Made by a program: the position numbers and the translations under genes
Assembly (NCBI RefSeq): GCF_000960995.1
Contig: NZ_CP009435.1
Location: forward strand, 806,001 to 870,000
Origin: Burkholderia glumae LMG 2196 = ATCC 33617
GTDB taxonomy: Bacteria; Pseudomonadota; Gammaproteobacteria; Burkholderiales; Burkholderiaceae
Direction of reading: 5' to 3'
Length of the DNA stretch: 64,000 nt
Notes under the pieces: model-generated
Database searches by the model: none
The model's input: only the letters and a program-made list of their open reading frames with translations
What the model was told of the DNA's origin: nothing
Part shown: piece by piece, positions 59,819 to 64,000 of the stretch
Layout: every line of letters begins with the position of its first letter
Numbering within the stretch: the stretch's first letter is position 1

Positions 59819-60451
59819 TCAGTATTCGACCATGCGCGTCTCGCGGCGCGCGCCCTCGTTCCAGGCCGCGACCGCCGGCAGCGCGAGCATGCGCTCGACA
59901 TAGGCGGCCGAGACCTCGCAGAGCACCGGCGCGTAGCAGACGAAGCGCATCACCACCGGCGCGTACATCGCATCGGCAATCGTGAACGCGCCGAACAGGA
60001 ACGGGCCGCCCGAGCGCGCGAGGCAGTCGCGCCAGATCGCCTCGATGCGCGCGACCTGGGCCAGCGCGGCCGGCGACAGCTCGCGGCCGGGCTGCGGCGC
60101 GCGCAGGCTGAACGGCATCTCGGCGCGCACCGCGGCGAACCCGGCATGCATCTCGGCCGAGACGCTGCGCGCCCGCGCGCGCGCCACCGGCTCGACCGGC
60201 CACATCGGCTGCGCGGGAAACCGCTCGGCGAGCGTCTCGGCGATCGCCAGCGAATCCCAGACGGCATGGCCGGCCTCGTCGATCAGGCAGGGCACGCGGC
60301 CCGACGGCGAGAGTGCCAGGATGCGCGCCTCGGTGTCGGGCGCGCGCAGCTCGATCAGGGTCTCCTCGAACGGTATCCCGAAGTGCCGCATCAGCACCCA
60401 GGGCCGCATCGACCACGAGGAATAGCTCTTGTCACCAATGATCAATCGCAT
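59819..60451 (-). CDS. Glutathione S-transferase family protein
   Basis: A 210-residue GST. Thioredoxin-like N-terminal domain with DKSYSSWSMRPWVLMRHFGI (Ser near 12 as catalytic candidate, zeta/maleylacetoacetate-isomerase-like SSxS pattern), SGRVPCLID and WDSLAIAETLAERFP; C-terminal helical domain with FTIADAMYAPVVMRF. ATG 60451 is used; a GTG two codons upstream is an alternative. Twenty bases before cca in the same direction. Confidence 0.9.
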   Translation of the reverse strand: MRLIIGDKSYSSWSMRPWVLMRHFGIPFEETLIELRAPDTEARILALSPSGRVPCLIDEAGHAVWDSLAIAETLAERFPAQPMWPVEPVARARARSVSAEMHAGFAAVRAEMPFSLRAPQPGRELSPAALAQVARIEAIWRDCLARSGGPFLFGAFTIADAMYAPVVMRFVCYAPVLCEVSAAYVERMLALPAVAAWNEGARRETRMVEY

Positions 60452-60595
60452 CGTCACGTCTTGTCGTCCAGTCGAAGGGAAGCGCGCCGCGCCGGCCGCG
60501 CGACGGGTGCGCCCGGCGCGGGTGCCCGCACCGCGGGGCGAGCCGACTCGGCCCGCCCGGCAAGCAGCGCGGCTAGGCCGTCGCGGCGGCTGTCG

Positions 60596-61555
60596 TCAGC
60601 GCCGCGAGCGCCAGGCGTCGTAGCGCGTGCCGCCGGCGGCGAGATAGCCGGGCGCGACGCTTTCGAGGCTCGCGGGCCGCACCCCGAGTTCGGGCGCGAG
60701 CGGGCCGCTCAGCACGTTCGGCACGCGCATCGAGTCGAGATTGTCGCGCGTGATCACGGGCTCGCCGGGCAGATGCTCGAACACGCATGCCTGCAGCCGC
60801 GCGAGCGCGTCGGGCAGCCGGATGATGCGCGCCTGGCGGCCCACCAGCGCGCCGCAGTAGCGCACCAGCTGCTCGAGCGTGTAGACGCGCGGGCCGCCCA
60901 GCTCGTAGGTCCGCCCGTAGGCCGCGCGGTTGCCGGCCACGGCCAGCAGCGCCTGCGCGACGTCGCCGACGTATACCGGCTGGAACTGCGCGTCGGGCAT
61001 CGCGAGCGGCAGCACCGGCAGCAGCCGCTGCAGCCGGGCGAAGGTGGTCAGGAATGCGTCGCCGGGGCCGAACACCACCGACGGCCGCAGCACGGTGACG
61101 GCGAGCGCCCCGCCCGAGGCGGCCGCCGCCGCGTGCAGCGCGGCCTCGCCGTCGCCCTTCGAGCGCTGGTACATGCTCGGCCCCTGCGAATCGGCGCCGA
61201 GCGCGCTGACCTGCACCAGCTGCGCCACGCCCGCGCCGGCGCAGGCTGCGGCCAGCGCGCCCGGCAGCGCCACGTGCAATTGCCGGAAGCCCTCGCCGTA
61301 GGGCGTGCCGTGGCCGCCGTGCAGCGTGCCGACCAGATTGATCGCGACGCCGGCGCCGGCCACCACGCGCGTGAGCGAGCCGGCGTCGAGGCCCTCGAGT
61401 TCGACCACCTCCACCGGCATGGTGGCGAGATGGCGGGCGCGCTCGCGGCGCCGCGCGGCGACGCGCACCGGATAGCCGGCGCGCACCAGGGCCGCGACGA
61501 GGCGCGCGCCGATGAAGCCGGTGGCGCCGACGAGCGCGATGGTCGGACGATCCAT
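60596..61555 (-). CDS. NDUFA9-like atypical SDR (complex I-associated family)
   Basis: A 319-residue extended/atypical SDR. ALVGATGFIGARLVAALVRAGYPVRVAARR is the NADP-binding loop (landmark GATGFIGARLV); VAINLVGTLHGG, VQVSALGAD with the YQRSKGDGEAAL active-site-like Tyr-x-x-x-Lys, and VLRPSVVFGPGD follow. This is the pattern of the complex I NDUFA9 subunit family, whose bacterial members are annotated as NAD-dependent epimerase-like. Binding of NADPH is likely; catalytic role uncertain. Confidence 0.9.
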   Translation of the reverse strand: MDRPTIALVGATGFIGARLVAALVRAGYPVRVAARRRERARHLATMPVEVVELEGLDAGSLTRVVAGAGVAINLVGTLHGGHGTPYGEGFRQLHVALPGALAAACAGAGVAQLVQVSALGADSQGPSMYQRSKGDGEAALHAAAAASGGALAVTVLRPSVVFGPGDAFLTTFARLQRLLPVLPLAMPDAQFQPVYVGDVAQALLAVAGNRAAYGRTYELGGPRVYTLEQLVRYCGALVGRQARIIRLPDALARLQACVFEHLPGEPVITRDNLDSMRVPNVLSGPLAPELGVRPASLESVAPGYLAAGGTRYDAWRSRR

Positions 61556-61666
61556 GGCGAAACTCCCGTCAGGTGTCGAAAACGCGCCGCCGGCCGGGCC
61601 GCGCGCAGCGCAAGGGCATCGGGCGCGGCACCGGGCGGCCCGGCGCGGGCCGCCGGTGCGCGTGGT

Positions 61667-63619
61667 TCAGGGCGCGATGAAGCCGAGGCGCGCCTTCAGC
61701 GATTCGGGCTTGCCTTCGAACAGCGCCGCGTAATAAGTGGTGTTCGACAGCACGTTCTCCACGTAGTCGCGCGTCTCGTTGAACGGGATCGTCTCGGCGA
61801 AGATCGCGCCCTCCACCGGCTTCGTCAGCGCCTGCCGCCACTGGCGCGGCCGGCCCGGGCCGGCGTTGTAGCCGGCCGTGGCGAGCACGGCCGAGTCGTC
61901 GAACTTCTGGTAGATGTCGGACAGATACCAGGTGCCGAGCTGGATGTTGGTGTCGATGTCGTGCATCTGCTCGCGCGAGATGCCGCCCATGCCGAGCTTC
62001 TTGGCGACCAGCTGCGCGGTGGCCGGCATCAGTTGCATCAGGCCGCCCGCGCCGACCGAGGAACGCGCGTTGGTGATGAAGCGCGACTCCTGGCGGATCA
62101 GGCCGTAGGCCCATTCGATGTCGAGGCCGTTGGTCTGCGCGTAGCGCTCCACGATCGGCCGGTACGGCGCGGGGTAGCGCAGCGTGAAGTCGTGCAGCGC
62201 GGTGGTGCGGTCGGCGGTGTTGACGGTGCGGTCGAGCAGGTCGATGCGCTTCGCGTATTCGGCCGCGGCCAGCAGCTGGCGGTCGGTCATGCCGCGCAGC
62301 GGCCAGTTCCACTCGCGGTTGCCCTCGAGCCGCAGGTTCAGCGCATAGAAGCGCCGTGCCAGCGCGAAGCCCGGCACCTGGCTCATCGCCTCCACCTCGG
62401 CGTCGGTCACGGTGGTGCGCGGCGGGATCACGGTCTTCTGGCCGAGCTCCTCGGCCGCGAGCTGGCCGTAGAAGTCGAAGCGGCCCGCCACCTGCTCGAA
62501 ATCGCGGCTCGCGCCGCCGGCGTCGCCGGCCTGCTTCAGCGCGCGGCCATGCCAGTAGAGCCAGGCCGGCTGCGCGCGCAGGTCGGCCGGCATCTGCTCG
62601 ATCGCCCAGCGCACCATCGGCCAGTCGCCCGCGAGCAGCGCCGCGCGCACGCGCCATTCGTAGCCCGGCGTCGACAGCGGCGCGCCGCCCGACTGCTTGT
62701 AATACTGCACCGCCAGCGGCAGGCGCTTGATCGCCGCCTGCATGCCGATCTCGCCCCAGGCGATCGCCTGCTCGGGCTTCGACAGCGTACCGAGCGTGGC
62801 GAGCATCGCCGCGGCCTGGTCCGGATCGTTGCGCGCCATGCGCGTGATCGCGATCAGCGCGAGCTGGCGCGAGGTGGCGTCGGCGCCCACGCCGCGCGCG
62901 AGGAACAGCGGCGGCGCGCTCGCGGCCTGCTCGAACGCCACCGGGCGCGGGCCGAGCACGTCGGCGATCTTGCCGGCGGTGGTGGTGTAGTTCTGCTCGA
63001 ACGCGAGCCGCACCTGCCTCCAGACGTCGTCGGACGAGAACTGCTGGTTCACGGCGAGCGCCGAGATCAGATCCACGCAGCCGTCGCCGTAGTATTTCGG
63101 ATCGACCAGCAGGTCGCGCGCGATGTCGGCCACCTTCTCGCCGCGCGCGGCGCGCGACTCCAGCGCGTAGCACTTGACCTGGGTGTCGTCGTCGAGCACG
63201 AAGCGCTTGTACTGGTCGTCGAAGCCGCGCCAGTCGTGGCGCGCGCCCAGCACCAGCAGGTAGTCGTTGCGCATCCGGTCGGCGATCGCCTGGCCGTCGT
63301 AGCGCTGCAGGAACGACAGCACCGGCGCGTCGGGCGCATCGATGCGCGCGCGCCCCGAGCTGTCGAACAGCTGCGGCTTGATCTGGAAGTATTCGAGATA
63401 GGACGGCGCCGGGTAGCCGGGAATCATCGCGGCCAGCTGCGCGGCACGCGCGGCGTTGTTGGCGCGCGCGGCCTCGCGAAGCTGGACGAAGATCTGGTCG
63501 TCGTTCGACGAGACCGGGTCGACGGGTTGCGCGGCGCAGGCGGCGGCGCCCACGGCCAGCGCGAGCGCCGACAGCGTCATGGCGGCCGCGCGATATACTC
63601 GGACGAGGCTGGTTGACAT
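61667..63619 (-). CDS. Soluble lytic murein transglycosylase (Slt70 type)
   Basis: A 650-residue periplasmic transglycosylase. A signal peptide with MTLSALALAVGAAACAAQ (possible lipobox AAAC) precedes a long superhelical U-domain with Ala-rich helical repeats (about 40-480); the catalytic domain has Glu near 511 in YGLIRQESRF, then SSVGAGGLMQLMPATA, NIQLGTWYL and ATAGYNAGPGRPRQW. Cleaves peptidoglycan to 1,6-anhydro products. Divergent from the cyclo-ligase gene, 33 bases between starts. Confidence 0.95.
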   Translation of the reverse strand: MSTSLVRVYRAAAMTLSALALAVGAAACAAQPVDPVSSNDDQIFVQLREAARANNAARAAQLAAMIPGYPAPSYLEYFQIKPQLFDSSGRARIDAPDAPVLSFLQRYDGQAIADRMRNDYLLVLGARHDWRGFDDQYKRFVLDDDTQVKCYALESRAARGEKVADIARDLLVDPKYYGDGCVDLISALAVNQQFSSDDVWRQVRLAFEQNYTTTAGKIADVLGPRPVAFEQAASAPPLFLARGVGADATSRQLALIAITRMARNDPDQAAAMLATLGTLSKPEQAIAWGEIGMQAAIKRLPLAVQYYKQSGGAPLSTPGYEWRVRAALLAGDWPMVRWAIEQMPADLRAQPAWLYWHGRALKQAGDAGGASRDFEQVAGRFDFYGQLAAEELGQKTVIPPRTTVTDAEVEAMSQVPGFALARRFYALNLRLEGNREWNWPLRGMTDRQLLAAAEYAKRIDLLDRTVNTADRTTALHDFTLRYPAPYRPIVERYAQTNGLDIEWAYGLIRQESRFITNARSSVGAGGLMQLMPATAQLVAKKLGMGGISREQMHDIDTNIQLGTWYLSDIYQKFDDSAVLATAGYNAGPGRPRQWRQALTKPVEGAIFAETIPFNETRDYVENVLSNTTYYAALFEGKPESLKARLGFIAP

Positions 63620-63652
63620 CGATTTGAACAGGGAACGGAACCGGAGCACGAA

Positions 63653-64000
63653 GTGAGCGAAAGCATAGCACGCCCCCCCGCCGCCATCGCCAAGCAGGCG
63701 CTGCGCGAAACGCTCGCGCCGCTGCGCCGGGCGGCCAGCGGCGAGGCGGCCGCGAACGCCGCGCTCGCGCGCCGCGTGCTGGACCTGCTCGGCAAGCATC
63801 CGCTCCTCACGGTGGGCTTCTACTGGCCGCTGCCGGGCGAGTTCGACGCGCGCGCCGCCATCGCCGAATGGCTCGCCGACGACGCGCGCCGGCGCGCCGC
63901 GCTGCCCGTCATCGCGCAGCCCTACACGCCGCTGTCGTTTCATACCTGGACGCCGCAGGCGCCGATGCGCACCGGCCATCACCGGATTGCCGAGCCCGCG
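63653..64000 (+). CDS. 5-formyltetrahydrofolate cyclo-ligase, 5' part
   Basis: The frame from GTG 63653 runs open to the window end (116 codons). KQALRETLAPLRRAASGEAAANAALARRVLDLL is the N-terminal helix pair (landmark KQALRETLAPLRR) and VGFYWPLPGEFDARAAIAEWL, AALPVI, PLSFHTWTPQAPMRTG match the YgfA/5-FCL family, which converts 5-formyl-THF to methenyl-THF with ATP. GGAG lies six bases before the GTG. C-terminal catalytic and substrate parts lie outside. Confidence 0.9.
   Translation, partial: MSESIARPPAAIAKQALRETLAPLRRAASGEAAANAALARRVLDLLGKHPLLTVGFYWPLPGEFDARAAIAEWLADDARRRAALPVIAQPYTPLSFHTWTPQAPMRTGHHRIAEPA

Noticed and set aside
60146..63616. A 1156-codon plus-strand frame opposite GST, NDUFA9-like and slt genes
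   Set aside because: Arg/Ala/His-rich with no recognisable domain and no ribosome site; the minus strand holds three well-supported genes.

Overview
The window is a very GC-rich bacterial chromosome segment whose gene content and order point to a Burkholderia, probably a plant-associated member such as the gladioli/glumae/plantarii group. The flgL-flgK / ycgR / flgJIHGFEDCB / flgA-flgM-flgN / cca / GST / NDUFA9-like / slt arrangement, GC3-rich codon use, two Burkholderia-type porins and DUF4148 proteins all fit. The plant association is inferred mainly from a textbook HrpB-type hrpII promoter in front of a candidate type III effector. Genes are packed tightly on both strands; no rRNA, tRNA, intact insertion sequence or CRISPR array was recognised.

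Layout. 1-1663: 3' part of an EAL-GGDEF signalling protein. 1976-5192: LacI regulator, AGE-family sugar epimerase/isomerase and PfkB kinase in one overlapping operon. 5302-9242: two small proteins, a MidA-like methyltransferase, and an SDR pseudoenzyme-folB-ttcA operon. 9375-12630: glmU and glmS (UDP-GlcNAc supply). 12886-16139: GNAT gene, then a foreign-looking island with the effector candidate, a scar of a second related gene and a truncated LprI-type gene. 16096-18732: DUF779, a membrane protein and argG. 18973-27286: small protein, LysR, orphan response regulator and an RND efflux operon. 27387-30329: Cache-HAMP-GAF-HD-GYP protein. 30741-36790: porin, small secreted proteins, and an RR-kinase-degenerate RR operon. 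36874-43308: glutathione reductase, second porin, split chromate transporter with divergent LysR, NCS2 permease. 43690-58377: flagellar rod/hook/ring cluster with its anti-sigma factor. 58551-64000: cca, GST, NDUFA9-like, lytic transglycosylase and the 5' part of 5-formyl-THF cyclo-ligase.

Two observations deserve most attention. (1) The gene at 13408-15579 has an exact TTCG-N16-TTCG-N31-TATAGT promoter, a Ser/Pro/Ala-rich N-terminal half with 33-residue repeats and a hydrophobic C-terminal half, as expected for a HrpB-controlled type III secreted protein; a 34-bp direct repeat and a decapitated LprI gene mark a recombination scar beside it. (2) A 16-nt dyad close to ATGAA-N5-TTTCAT recurs upstream of five transcription units (RND efflux, DUF4148 gene, the two-component operon itself, and two further small secreted-protein genes), each time exactly 33 nt before a plausible -10 box. 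It looks like the binding site of one of the two paralogous OmpR-type regulators encoded here and would define a local envelope-response regulon.

Flagellar regulation is also readable: near-consensus sigma-28 promoters with the same -10 (GCCGTTAT) precede flgM and flgK, as expected for late-class genes.
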